Positions 22,945 through 33,926 of a stretch of DNA of 64,000 bases are shown in pieces. The stretch lies in assembly GCF_000715075.1 (NCBI RefSeq), contig NC_134103.1, forward strand, positions 73,781,519-73,845,518, in the 5' to 3' direction. The notes under the pieces are model-generated. The model had not been told where the DNA came from. It worked only from the letters and a program-made list of their open reading frames with translations, and ran no database searches. Within the stretch, counting starts at the first letter, position 1, and every line of letters starts with the position of its first letter. This DNA comes from Nicotiana tabacum (Eukaryota > Streptophyta > Magnoliopsida > Solanales > Solanaceae). A program made the translations under genes and the position numbers.

Positions 22945-24716
22945 TTAGTAAACCAAGGTGTTTGATTTGTAACTATTGCGATTGTATAAACATGCTCATC
23001 AGGAAATTCCTCCTTGATATTTGTTGTCTCCGTTGGAGGATTTTCCTAATGTGATAAATAGTCAGCTACCTGATTTTCTGAACCTCTCCTATCTTTTATT
23101 TCAAGATCAAATTCTTGCAAAAGAAGTATCCATCTTAGCAATCTGGGTCTAGCATCTTTCTTTGCTAAGAGATACTTTAAAGCAGCATGACCAGTGAATA
23201 CTGTAACCTTCGTTCCTATCAAATATGAATGAAAATTTTCAAATGCAAATACTACTGCAAGTAGCTCCTTCTCAGCTGTGGCATAATTCTTTTGAGCTTC
23301 ATTGAGGGTTCTATTGGGCGTAGTAAATAGGCCTGAAAATCTTGTCGCTCTTTTGTCCCAATATCGCTCCAACTGCTACATCATTTACATCACACATTAT
23401 TTTAAATGGTTCGCTCCAATCAGGAGAAACAACAATTGGAGCATTAGTTAGATGTTTCTTGAGAATCTCAAATGATTTCCTTTAATTATCTGAAAATTCA
23501 AACTTCACATCTTTCATCAGTAGGTTAGTCAGAGGTATTAAAATTTTTAAAAAATATTTTATAAACCTTCTATAAAAACCTGCATGCTCTAAGAAGCTTC
23601 TAATACCTTTAACAGTGGTAGGAGGGAGTAATCCTGCTATAAGATTAATTTTATCCGTATCAACTTCTATTCCTTTAGCACATATTTTATGTCCTAAAAC
23701 AATTCCCTATGTTACCATGAAGTGACATTTTTCCCAATTAAGAACCAAATTTGTCTCTTCACATATTTTAAGTACCAAAGTTAAATGATGGAGACAATCT
23801 TCAAATGTCTTACCAAAAAGTGTGAAATCATCCATGAAAATTTCTAGAAACTTTTCAGTCATGTCTGAGAAAATTCCCGACATGCAATGCTGAAATGTAG
23901 CAAGAGTGTTACATAATCCAAATGGCATTCTTTTGTAAGCATACGTACATTGGGGTATGTGAATGTGGTTTTCTCCTGGAGCAATTGGCATCTAATTATA
24001 TCCAAAGTATCCATCAAGAAAACAGTAAAAACCATGGCATGTAACTCTTTTAAGCATTTGGTCAATAAAAGGTAAAGGAAAATAATTTTTCCTTGTGGCA
24101 TCATTAAGTCTTCTCTAATCAATACATACTATCCATCATATGACTGTTCTAAAGTAGGTATGAGTTAGTTATCTTCATTTCTTATTACTGTCATACCTCC
24201 TTCTTTGGTACTACCTGCACCGGACTTACCCAAGGGCTATCAGATATCGGATAGATGATGCCTGCCACTAGAAGTTTCACTACTTCTTTCTTGACGACTT
24301 CTTGCATTGCTGGGTTCAGTCTCCTTTGGGGTTGGACTATTGGCTTGTAATTATCCTTCATAAGGATCCTATGCGTGCAAATAGCTGGACTGATTCCTTT
24401 GATGTCAGCTATAGTCCACCCTAAGGCTCTTTTGTGTTATCTTAAAACTCTAATTAGTTTTATTTCCTGTTCTTCAATCAAAGAAGATGAAATAATTACT
24501 GGAAATAATTCAGGTTTAAGAAAAATATATTTCAAATGAGAAGGAAAAGTTTTCAGTTCAATTTTTTGTTGAACTTCTTCTAGTGAGACTTTCTCATTTT
24601 CTAAATCTTTTTTCAGCATTTCAGTTTCTTTTCTGATTGTGGTGTCATCATCACTTGTGGTACCTCACTTTTTCAAACATCTTTCTAATGAATCAGTAAT
24701 TAACTGGTTATCTTTA
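22945..24716 (-). pseudogene. Reverse transcriptase and RNase H region of element C, broken
   Basis: In the minus direction: a segment with KIELKTFPSHLKY and FPVIISSSL (24619-24437), HKRALGWTIADIKGISP after it, the RT core with KRMPFGLCN, the catalytic FMDDF (box YxDD variant) and EETNLVLNWEKCHFMV (23991-23707), then RNase H with [22 protein letters not shown] and [29 protein letters not shown] (23372-23046). Frameshifts and many stops lie between these islands. The region copies RNA to DNA in an intact element; here it is dead. It is cut off on the right by LTR R, so the protease and gag are missing. Confidence 0.88.
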
Positions 24717-24751
24717 TGTCACGACCCAATTCCATCTTAGGTCGTGATGGC

Positions 24752-24771
24752 GCCCAACATCATTGTTAGGC
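24752..24771 (-). promoter_or_regulatory. 3' LTR stem-loop in R
   Basis: Minus strand GCCTAACA, loop ATGA, TGTTGGGC: 8 pairs with one U-G. Arms differ from L1 and O at several positions but remain paired. Confidence 0.75.
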
Positions 24772-26435
24772 AAGCCAACACTGATCAAAGTAATGGTTTA
24801 CCATTTAAATAAAATACTAAGTGGATAACATTTCCTCATTTGTTAAAGAGATTTAGAAATTTGCTAATGTGACATAATTAAACGGAAGCAAACGAGTACA
24901 AATCGTAATCATGTAGGCATAACCAAAATCATAAGTCTACTAGTTTGTGTGCCAAGACCTGGTGTCACAAGTATGTGGGAAATCTAGTAGAATATACAAA
25001 AGAACACTAGCCTACTGTATGAAATGAAATAGACAGAAACAAAATAAAATATAAGGGAGACTCCGGTTGCTGCAGAACGGCTCGGAAGACAGCCCACCGT
25101 GAAGTCTCGAGATGGGGATCAAATCTGCGCACTAGACTGGTAACCAGATGCACCTGCCTAGATCCTGTACAATTAAGTACATGAGTGTAGTGTGAGTACA
25201 TAAATAATATGTACCCAGTAAGTATCTAGCCTAACCTCGAAGAAGTAGTGATATCGGGGTAGACTCCGACACTTACTAGGACCAATAATATGATAATATG
25301 AAATTCTAATTAATCATGATATACAATAATAAGACCCGGAACAAGAAATAACTGATTAAGTCTTCAGAAATATTTAAGAGCTTGAATCACTTCCTTCCTT
25401 TAAAACATATGATCACACAAACAATGAATTTATACCGATTATGAAAGGAACTTCCAGTTTTATTATCACACACGAATACCACCAAGGACGTTCGGCTCGA
25501 TCTAACATAGATATAAATTGTGCCCTGCCGAGGGTCAAATGACGCGAACCATAGATCCATCTATTACCCCGCTCACGAATCATACATGCGACGCGGTCAA
25601 ATATAAATTTATCCATAAATCATAACTCTTCCTTGATTGTTTTCAAAATAAAGACAACTCGACTTGGAGCTTTTAAATCCATAAAAATCCTCAACTCTGT
25701 TACATTTGATATAGTTAACAATTATGATCAAATAACGGTGTCCACAAGCATGGTGTAAACGTAAAACTACCTGGACATAAACAGGAATAGTACCTACGTA
25801 CGGACACTCGTCACTTCGTGCGTACGTAGCCCCCACAAATAACAACACATATTAATTAAGTTCACCTATGGGGTAAGTTCCCTCTTACAAGGTTAGAAAA
25901 GAGACTTAGCTCGTCTCGAATCTTACTTCCCAATTTAAGAATGCGTTCAAACCTCGAAATTTGATGCCAAACGACTCGGAACTAGCCAAACATAATATAA
26001 ATCGATCAATCTATTGCTCAAAAGTTCATATATCCACTATTAAAGTGATTACCCAACCAAAATTGCAAGATTCCTAAAATTCACCTCCGGGCCCACATGC
26101 TCGGATTCCGGAAATGTTTAAAGAAGGTTTTTACCCATAACCTTAGAAACATGAATATATGATTTTTACTGAATTCCATAACAAATTTTGTGTTTAAATC
26201 TTATTTTTATCAAAAATATAGGTTTTCACCTAAACCCATGATTTTCACTCATTTACATGTTATAATCTACCGATAAACTATGTATTTAACTCACATTAAG
26301 TAGAAATTACTTACCTCACAAAGCTAGGTCGAAATTTCCTCCTTCAAAGCTCTCAAATCGCCCAAGAGTGAGAGAAAATGTTATAAAAATGGCCTTAAGT
26401 CCGTATTAAATGAGCCCTCACTACCCAACGACTTT

Positions 26436-26706
26436 CGCACTTGCGATGCTTTGGGCCGCACCTGCGGAAAATTCCTCGCAGGTGCGCCTTTCCCTCATCT
26501 GGTCAGGCTCCGCATCTGCGGACTAGAAGGGCCGCTTCTGCGAGCCTAGCCTCATCTGCGACCATGTCTCTCGCACCTGTGCTCATGCAGGTGCGCCCAA
26601 TATTCCGCATCTGCGGATTCTGGGTTGCCCTCCGTTTCTCGCTTATACGGCTCGTGGATCGCACCTCCGAGCCTGCACCTGCGGCTGACCAAGCGCAGGT
26701 GCGATT
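26436..26706. repeat. GC-rich palindrome array in R
   Basis: CGCACCTGCGG, CGCAGGTGCG, CGCATCTGCGG and CTTCTGCGAG words over ~270 bp, same type as L1, O and T. Confidence 0.85.
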
Positions 26707-27062
26707 ATGACAGATCTGGGAGCTTCAGTTGTTGCTCCAAGCTCCCAACTTGGTCCGAGCCTCGTCCGATTGACACTTGGGGCCCCCGGGGCCCCGTCCG
26801 AACATACCAACAAGTTTAGAATCATAAAACGGACTCGCTCAAACTCTCGGAATGCCCGAAACAACCTTAAAACTAAGAATCATACTCCAAAACCAATTGA
26901 ATCAAACTTATGAACTTCAAGTTCTTATATTCACTCAAAATGCGCTGAAACGTACTTAGACTACTCAGATTGACACCAAACTTTGCGTGCAGGTCTTAAA
27001 TTACATTACGGAGCTATTCCCGATCTCGAAATTTCGTTTGGACCTCGATATCACCAAAAGCC

Positions 27063-27352
27063 TCTGCGCGGCCGCGATTGGAATTATGCGGACCGTGGTT
27101 GCTGAAGTTCAGAGAGCTTACATTTAAGCAAAAACAAGAAGTGCGATCCGCGTCACGATTATGCAGCCGCGGAAGTCTCCTACGCGACCGCGATGGAAAT
27201 TATGCGGTCCGCAAAACCCACATCCAGAAGTGAAGAACACGGACCACGATCAGAATTACGCGGTCGCTAAAGCAGGAGTGAGGCCGCAATCAGAATTACG
27301 CGGCCGCGTAACCTCCGCAGTCAGAATTATGCGGCCGCATAACCTCCGCAGG
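27063..27352 (+). repeat. GC-rich array (GCGGCCGCG type) in LTR A
   Basis: Repeated GCGGCCGCG, ATTATGCGG, TTACGCGGTCGC and CGCGGCCGCGTAACCTCCGC words, ending 30 bp before the TATA box. Confidence 0.85.
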
Positions 27353-27381
27353 GGTATTTTTATCCGGAAATTTTAGCTTAG

Positions 27382-27389
27382 TATAAATA
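27382..27389 (+). promoter_or_regulatory. TATA box of LTR A
   Basis: TATAAATA within GTATAAATAG, directly after the GC-rich array. The same decamer occurs at 38291-38300 before the 3' ORF. Confidence 0.7.
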
Positions 27390-28312
27390 GAACTTTTCGT
27401 CATTTCTAGGTTATGTTGTGTATTTTGCTGAGGACGTGAGACGGCTGGAACTTCCCTTTTGGGCAATTGTGTATTAGATTCACCTTATAACATTAGATTT
27501 CATCTTTTAATCTAGTATTATGAATTTTATCTTCTTTTCATCTTTGATTTCTGCTGTTGCTATGAGTAGCTAGACCCATAGTTAGGGTTGTGACCCAGCC
27601 CTATTGTGGGTATTTAATGCGTACTGAATTTTACGGCTTGAATGTTTACGGGTTAGTGATACTTAACCTAGTTCTTGCTAGAATTGTAGAATTAGTGGTT
27701 GCAAACACTGATTCATGCCTTTATGACTTGGTCTCTTCTTGAGAAAGAGGGATTAAGTCTAGGAAAACTAGGCTAACAAGGAATTGGGGTGAACTCAAGA
27801 AATTGATAGACCCAATTAAAGGGTTAAACCTAGAGATAGTAATACCCGACTTGAGCTAATATCACAGGACTTGCATGAACACCCATTTGGACTTGAGAAA
27901 GCCAAATCGGGCAAAATCACTCAAACTATCGAGAGATATAGAGTGAGTTCTTGGGTGTGATAGCTATATTACGACCCCAAATTAATCAAGCTTGCCCTAG
28001 ATTCTTGCTACCCGTTAGATGTCCACCTAGGCGAAAGTCACTACCCTAGTCCTTTTAAATACTTGAAAACCAACATAAAAAATATTGTACTTAGCTTTAA
28101 TCATTGCATACAACAGAATAGAATTAGAAGTAGAATCAAAACCAAAATGTGTGGAAGCGTAATTACGAACAAAACACGCATTTAGACTTAGATATAAACC
28201 TAATTCCAAATCAATTAGCTCCCTTTGGATTCGATCCCGACCTTGTTGGGTAAAACTGCATCGACCATCCTCGCTACTCAATAGTAGTGCAGGCTTGGAC
28301 CCGATCAATATT

Positions 28313-28330
28313 TGGCGTCGTTGCCGAGGA
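28313..28330 (+). promoter_or_regulatory. Primer-binding site of element A
   Basis: TGGCGTCGTTGCCGAGGA lies just 3' of the LTR. It resembles the Athila primer site TGGCGCCGTTGCCGGGGA, complementary to the 3' end of tRNA-Asp (identity from memory of the family). Confidence 0.75.
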
Positions 28331-28429
28331 GTTAGACAGTCTTAGCTATATATCTAACTATTTGTGTGTTTCATTTTTCTTTCCTTTTGTTTTTCTATTT
28401 TTTGTATGTCAATTACTTTTAGGTACCAA

Positions 28430-29880
28430 ATGGCTCTTAACGAGGTCCTCGGACATATTCCTCAGGGGGAGGAGGTAGATAAAAATGAAGTGGATGAGGT
28501 TCATCTTAAACCTTAAGTAAAAAGAAGAGGCCGCCCGCCTCATGACAACGTTCCCCCCCCCCCCCCCCCCCAAACCTCCTCCAAGGGCAGCACACCGGGT
28601 GTTGCCCAATAAAGGCTACGCAAGTGCAATTGTCCCTCCCCGGATTCGGGCGGGCAGTTTTCAAATAACCAATGTCATGCTTACTCTCTTGGAACAAAGG
28701 GGTTTCTTCACCGGAGCTCCACATCAGAATGCATATAAGCATTTCAAAGGTTTTGTAGACACATGCTGGGGGAGCAAGCAGACGAATGTATCTGAGGACG
28801 CTTTGAGGTTAAGGCTTTTCCCTTTCTCACTTAGAGGGAAGGCTTTAAATTGGCTTGATATGCTACCTAACCATTCCATCTCCACTTGGGATGAGTTGGC
28901 CGAGAAGTTCATAGTGAAGTTCTTTTCTTTGGGACATATGGAAACATTGAGAGATGAAATCCTTGCATTTTAACCAAGAGCCAAATGAACCGTTACATGA
29001 GATTTGGGAACGGTACCGGACAATTGTCAAAGAATGTCCCAACAATGATATGACTGAAGCAATGATCCATCAAACCTTTTATAGGGGTATCAACACAACT
29101 AACCAGAGTGTGGTGAATCAACTCGCATAGGGTAACTTCATGAACACGCCATATTCAGAAGCATGTGAAATATTAGATGAGATGGCAGACACCTCTTCAG
29201 CTTGTCAAAGTCGGGCCAACGTTCCTCAGGGTGACCCTAATGTTATCCACCTTCACAAGGAACTTCATGATCAGGAAAAGCCATAACAGAGTTGACAACT
29301 ACCATGGATCAGTTAGCCAAGGCATAACTTTAGCAAGTTCAGGGGCCAAAGCAAGTAAATGCCATGGAAGGAGTGAATGTAATGGTTAATAAGAGGATAC
29401 AAAGAGGTCAACAAGTTCAACACAATCAGGATCAATTTGAGCAAAGTGGTAGTGGGTATAACCAAGATAACTCTTATGACGATCAAAGTGAAGAGGTTCA
29501 ATATGTGAACAATTACCAAGGTCAACGGAGCAATGCTCCAAATCAACAACAGTGGAGATCACAGGGAAACAATCAAAATTGGGGCAACCAAGGCCAAGGG
29601 AATTGGAATAGTGGCAACAACAACAATTCGAACAATTGGGGGAATAACAATAAAAATTGGGGGAATCAAGGAAATAACCAAGGCAATTGGGGTTGCAACA
29701 ATAATAGTAATTGGGGAGGCAATTGAAACCAAGGGGGTTGGAACAACAATAATCAAGAGAACCGGGGGTCGGGCTCTCAAAGGCTTCTGATGTATCAACA
29801 ACCCAACATCCCGCCTCCATATCCGTCACAAGGGCAAAGTTCTTCCAATAATGAGATGGGACGAATAGAAAGTATGTTTA
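28430..29880 (+). pseudogene. Gag of element A, broken
   Basis: ATG at 28430 opens a frame broken early by TAA (28514-28516). The retrotransposon gag domain follows: GSFQITNVMLTLLEQRGFF, then LRLFPFSLRGKALNWL and WDELAEKFIVKFF to 28970. A frameshift near 28972 leads to EPNEPLHEIWERYRTIVKEC and a further stop near 29128. The 3' part is rich in Asn, Gln, Gly and Trp (NWGNQG repeats, 29560-29720), as in related plant gags in place of a zinc knuckle. A run of 19 C at 28553-28571 encodes a Pro stretch and probably varies in length. Gag would form the particle; this copy cannot. Confidence 0.85.
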
Positions 29881-29885
29881 AGTAA

Positions 29886-31094
29886 ATGATGGAAATAAAT
29901 GTTGAATCTGATGCCCAAATAGCCTCCCACAACACTTCTATCCGCAGCTTGGAAGTCCAAATGGGTCAAATTTCTCAAGCCTTGAATACTCTCCCTAAGG
30001 GGGCACTACCAAGTGATAGGGTAGTAAACCCAAAGGGTGGAAACAATACGGGCCATGCTATGGCGGCGACTACAAGAAGTGATAGAGGTGGAGGTGCTAG
30101 TACCTCCAATCCAAGAAAGACCGTGAATGATGATGTGGTTGTGCAAGAAGAGGATGAGCCAAGAAATGATGAGAATATGAACGATGAAGTGAGGATAGAC
30201 ATTGATGAAAACGTGGAGGAGGCACAAGATGATGTGAATTCGTCTAAGGAACACGTGATAGACATACCGGATCAGGCAGTGCCCCAAGCCAAGGCTCCTT
30301 TGCCAAGGCCTCCTCCACCATATCCTCAAAGGCTCGCCAAGCCAAACAATGAGAACCAATTCAAGAAATTCATTGATATGATGAAAAGTTTGTCCATAAA
30401 TGTGCCTTTGGTTGAAGCTCTAAAACAAATGTCGGGATATGCCAAGTTCATGAAGGACTTGGTAACAAAGAAGAGGTCAATGAACTGTGAGACGATCAAA
30501 ATGACACATCAAGTGAGTGCCATTGTGCATTCCATGGCTTCAAAGCTAGAAGATCCCGATGCCTTTACAATTCCATGCACTATTGGTAGTGTTAATTTCG
30601 CCAAAGCCTTATGTGATTTGGGAGCGAGCATTAATTTGATGCCATATTCTATGTTTAAGACATTGGGGATTGGGCAACCAAGACCTACTTCCATGAGGTT
30701 GCAAATAGCAGACCGAACAATGAAGAGGCCATTGGGGATAATTGATGATGTGCTAGTTCGGGTCGACAAGTTCATACTTCCCGCAGATTTTGTGATACTC
30801 GACTGTGAGGTTGACTATGAGGTGCCAATCATATTGGGGAGACCTTTCCTAGCTACAGGGAAAGCCTTAGTTTATGTGGAAGCTGGGGAGCTCACCTTCC
30901 GGGTAGGCGATAAAAAAGTTGTGTTCCACGTGTGCAAGTCAATGAGGCAACCTAATAGCAACGAAGTATGTTCATTTGTGGATCTTTTGACTGAGGTGAT
31001 TGTTGATGACAAAATTGCTATGATGAATGTGGAAGACCCTTTGGAAGCTGTGTTGTTGAATCATGATGAGGATGAGAAGGAAGGCTTGGTATAA
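29886..31094 (+). pseudogene. Gag-pol spacer and retropepsin of element A
   Basis: A long open stretch (about 402 codons) reads through an acidic linker (DEPRNDENMNDEV), a Pro-rich stretch, and a conserved pre-protease block (FKKFIDMMKSLSINVPLVEAL) into an aspartic protease with LCDLGASINLMPYSMF. D-L-G-A-S is the usual Athila variant of the DTGA active site. IILGRPFLATGKALVDVE-like text follows (here VYVE). A preceding TAA at 29882 marks the upstream break; a TAA at 31092 ends it. In the tandem copy at 32640 the same codon is GAA, so this stop is a mutation in the first copy. Confidence 0.88.
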
Positions 31095-32380
31095 TGTGCA
31101 AATGCTTTGCAAGGAATGGGATCCTACACATATGAACCCCGAAAACTTTCCTTGGACCTTGAGAACCGGAAGACTCCACCAACAAAGCCCTCAATCGAGG
31201 AGCCACCAATATTGGAGTTGAAGCCCTTGCCTTCACACCTCAGGTATGAGTTATTAGGCCCTTGTTCCACATTACCTGTTATTCTTTCTTCGTGCTTAAC
31301 TAACGTGCTGGTAGATTCCACCCTTGCAGTGCTTCAAAGAAGGAAGAAGGCAATAGGTTGGACATTGACGGATATTCGAGGTATAAGTCCCACCTTTTGT
31401 ATGCACAAAATCATATTGGAGAAAGATGCCAAACCTTCCGTGGAACATCAAATGAGGTTAAACTAGGCCATGCAAGAGGTAGTCAAGAAAGAGATCATCA
31501 AGTGGCTAGATGCAAGGGTTGTGTATCCCATTTCTTATAGTTCATGGACTTCGCCGGTATAATGTGTCCCAAAGCAGGAGGGCATGACTGTGATCACAAA
31601 TGATAGAAATGAATTGATCCCCACAAGAACTGTCACTGGTTGGAAGGTATGCATGGATTATAGAAAGCTGAACAAAGTGACCCGGAAAGATCATTTTCCA
31701 TTGCCATTTCTTGACCAAATGTTGGATAGACTTGCCGGACGTGCTTATTATTGATTTTTGGATGGGTATTCTGGATATAAACAGATTCTCATTGTACCTG
31801 AAGACCAAGAGAAAACCACCTTCACTTGTCCATATGGCACATTTGCATTCTCAAGGATTCTGTTTGGTTTGTGTAATGCACCGGCTACTTTTTAATGGTG
31901 TATGATGGCAATATTTACGGATATGGTGGAGGACTCCCTCGAGGTGTTCATGGATGATTTCAGTGTTGTGGGGGATTCCTTTGAAAAATGCTTGGATAAT
32001 CTTGATAAAGTGTTGGCCCGATGTGAGGAGACCAACTTAGTGCTTAATTGGGAGAAGTGCCACTTTATGGTCGAGGAGGGCATTGTCCTCGGCCATAAGA
32101 TCTCCAAGAACGGTATTGAAGTGGACAAAGCAAAAATTGAAGTGATATCATAACTCCCTCCTCCGACTTCCGTCAAGGGAGTGAGGAGCTTTCTTGATCA
32201 CGCGGGGTTTTACCGTAGGTTCATTAAGGATTTCTCAAAAGTGATGAACCCCTTATGCAAGTTGTTGGAAAAAGATGCCAAGTTTGTGTTCAATGATGAT
32301 TGCATGTAATCTTTTGAGCTACTCAAGTTTAGGTTGACTACCACTCCCATCATTACCGCACCCAATTGGAGCTTACCATT
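30835..32380 (+). repeat. Tandem duplication in pol of A, copy 1 (1546 bp)
   Basis: Protease end plus most of RT. Repeats head-to-tail at a constant offset of 1546 bp. By eye about 26 substitutions separate the copies (roughly 1.7 percent), with no obvious indel. Junction text: ...TTACCATT joined to TGGGGAGACC, with TTG shared by both sides. Confidence 0.93.
31095..32380 (+). pseudogene. Reverse transcriptase of element A, first copy, broken
   Basis: Frame fragments give [58 protein letters not shown], the catalytic FMDDF and ETNLVLNWEKCHFMVEEG, then FYRRFIKDFSKV. Stops replace expected Gln and other codons (for example TAG after MRLN near 31464, TAA after ATF near 31893, TAA near 32151). 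All these stops are shared with the second copy, so the gene was already dead when it was duplicated. Copy 1 ends abruptly inside the RNase H lead-in at the duplication junction. Confidence 0.88.
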
Positions 32381-33880
32381 TGGGGAGACCTTTCCTAGCT
32401 ACAGGGAAAGCCTTAGTTGATGTGGAAGCTGGGGAGCTTACCTTCCGGGTGGGCGATAAAAAAGTTGTGTTCCACGTGTGCAAGTCAATGAGGCAGCCTA
32501 ATAGCAACGAAGTATGTTCATTTGTGGATCTTTTGAATGAGGTGCTTGTTGATGACAAAAGTGCTATGATGAATGTGGAAGACCCTTTGGAAGCTGTGTT
32601 GTTGAATCATGATGAGGATGAGAAGGAAGGCTTGGTAGAATGTGCAAATGCTTTGCAAGGAATGAGATCCTACACATATGAACCCCGAAAACTTTCCTTG
32701 GACCTTGAGAACCGGAAGACTCCACCAACAAAGCCCTCAATCGAGGAGCCACCAATATTGGAGTTGAAGCCCTTGCCTTCACACCTCAGGTATGAGTTAT
32801 TAGGCCCTTGTTCCACATTACCTGTTATTCTTTCTTCGTGCTTAACTAACGTGCTGGTAGATTCCACCCTTGCAGTGCTTCAAAGAAGGAAGAAGGCAAT
32901 AGGTTGGACATTGGCGGATATTCGGGGTATAAGTCCCACCTTTTGTATGCACAAAATCATATTGGAGAAAGATGCCAAACCTTTCGTGGAACATCAAATG
33001 AGGTTAAACTAGGCCATGCAAGAGGTAGTCAAGAAAGAGATCATCAAGTGGCTAGATGCAAGGGTTGTGTATCCCATTTCTGATAGTTCATGGACTTCGC
33101 CGGTATAATGTGTCCCAAAGCAGGAGGGCATGACTGTGATCACAAATGATAGAAATGAATTGATCCCCACAAGAACTTTCACTGGTTGGAAGGTATGCAT
33201 GGATTATAGGAAGCTGAACAAAGTGACCCGGAAAGATCATTTTCCATTGCCATTTCTTGACCAAATGTTGGATAGACTTGCCGGACGTGCTTATTATTGA
33301 TTTTTGGATGGGTATTCTGGATATAAACAGATTCTCATTGTACCTGAAGACCAAGAGAAAACCACCTTCACTTGTCTGTATGGCACATTTGCGTTCTCAA
33401 GGATTCCGTTTGGTTTGTGTAATGCACCGGCTACTTTTTAATGGTGTATGATGGCAATATTTACGGATATGGTGGAGGACTCCCTCGAGGTGTTCATGGA
33501 TGATTTCAGTGTTGTGGGGGATTCCTTTGAAAAATGCTTGGATAATCTTGATAAAGTGTTGGCCCGATGTGAGGAGACCAACTTAGTGCTTAATTGGGAG
33601 AAGTGCCACTTTATGGTCGAGGAGGGCATTGTCCTCGGCCATAAGATCTTCAAGAACAGTATTGAAGTGGACAAAGCAAAAATTGAAGTGATATCATAAC
33701 TCCCTCCTCCGACTTCCATCAAGGGAGTGAGGAGTTTTCTTGGTCACGCGGGGTTTTACCGTAGGTTCATCAAGGATTTCTCAAAAGTGATGAAACCCTT
33801 ATGCAAGTTGTTGGAAAAAGATGCCAAGTTTGTGTTCAATGATGATTGCATGTAATCTTTTGAGCTACTCAAGTTTAGGT
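32381..33880 (+). pseudogene. Protease end and reverse transcriptase of element A, second copy, broken
   Basis: Same content as copy 1: an open frame 32380-33012 across the protease tail and pre-RT region, then the RT core in pieces with FMDDF near 33500. It carries the same in-frame stops as copy 1 and a few private changes (C-L-Y-G instead of C-P-Y-G near 33375). It joins in register to the RNase H that follows. Confidence 0.88.
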
Positions 33881-33926
33881 TGACTACCACTCCCATCATT
33901 ACCGCACCCAATTGGAGCTTACCATT
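32381..33926 (+). repeat. Tandem duplication in pol of A, copy 2
   Basis: Second head-to-tail copy of 30835-32380. It reopens in the protease end (GRPFLATGKALVDVE) and runs through RT to ...TTACCATT, after which the normal RNase H continues (TGAGCTCATGTGC). Confidence 0.93.

Larger units (their letters stand above)
10223..24716 (-). mobile_element. Ty3-gypsy element C, minus strand, 5' part lost, split by LTR O
   Basis: Order in the minus direction: RT (24620-23500), RNase H (23372-23046), then, across the insertion at 14071-22944, zinc-finger and integrase (13930-12780), 3' non-coding region, 3' LTR. The order RT-RNase H-INT is that of Ty3-gypsy; motifs such as HKRALGWTIADIKGISP and the integrase text resemble the Athila/Tat group. 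Gag, protease, PBS and 5' LTR are absent because LTR R and element A replace them to the right. Confidence 0.82.
24717..27056 (-). mobile_element. LTR R (minus), right end truncated
   Basis: Starts TGTCACGACCC at 24717 and runs parallel to LTR O, including the phrase before its end (ACGGAGCTATTCCCGATCTC near 27007). The last ~380 bp expected before GGTCGTTACA are absent; at about 27056 the sequence changes to element A. Contains a stem-loop (24752-24771) and a palindrome array. Without the right end no target duplication can be tested. Confidence 0.85.
27057..28308 (+). repeat. 5' LTR of Athila-like element A (left end uncertain)
   Basis: The sequence ends GACCCGATCA just before the primer site at 28313. 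It contains a GC-rich array, a TATA box at 27382 and the phrase GAGTAGCTAGACCCATAG also seen (as GAGTAGCTAAAACCCATA) in the LTR of element B. No TG start was found at the junction with R, so the LTR is probably 5'-truncated. Confidence 0.65.

Noticed and set aside
26441..26913. Frames of 64-89 codons in LTR R
   Set aside because: Same cause: GC-rich array inside an LTR.
29386..29829. Cys/Asn/Tyr-rich minus-strand frame of 147 codons
   Set aside because: It is the shadow of the Asn/Gly/Trp-rich end of gag of element A on the plus strand.
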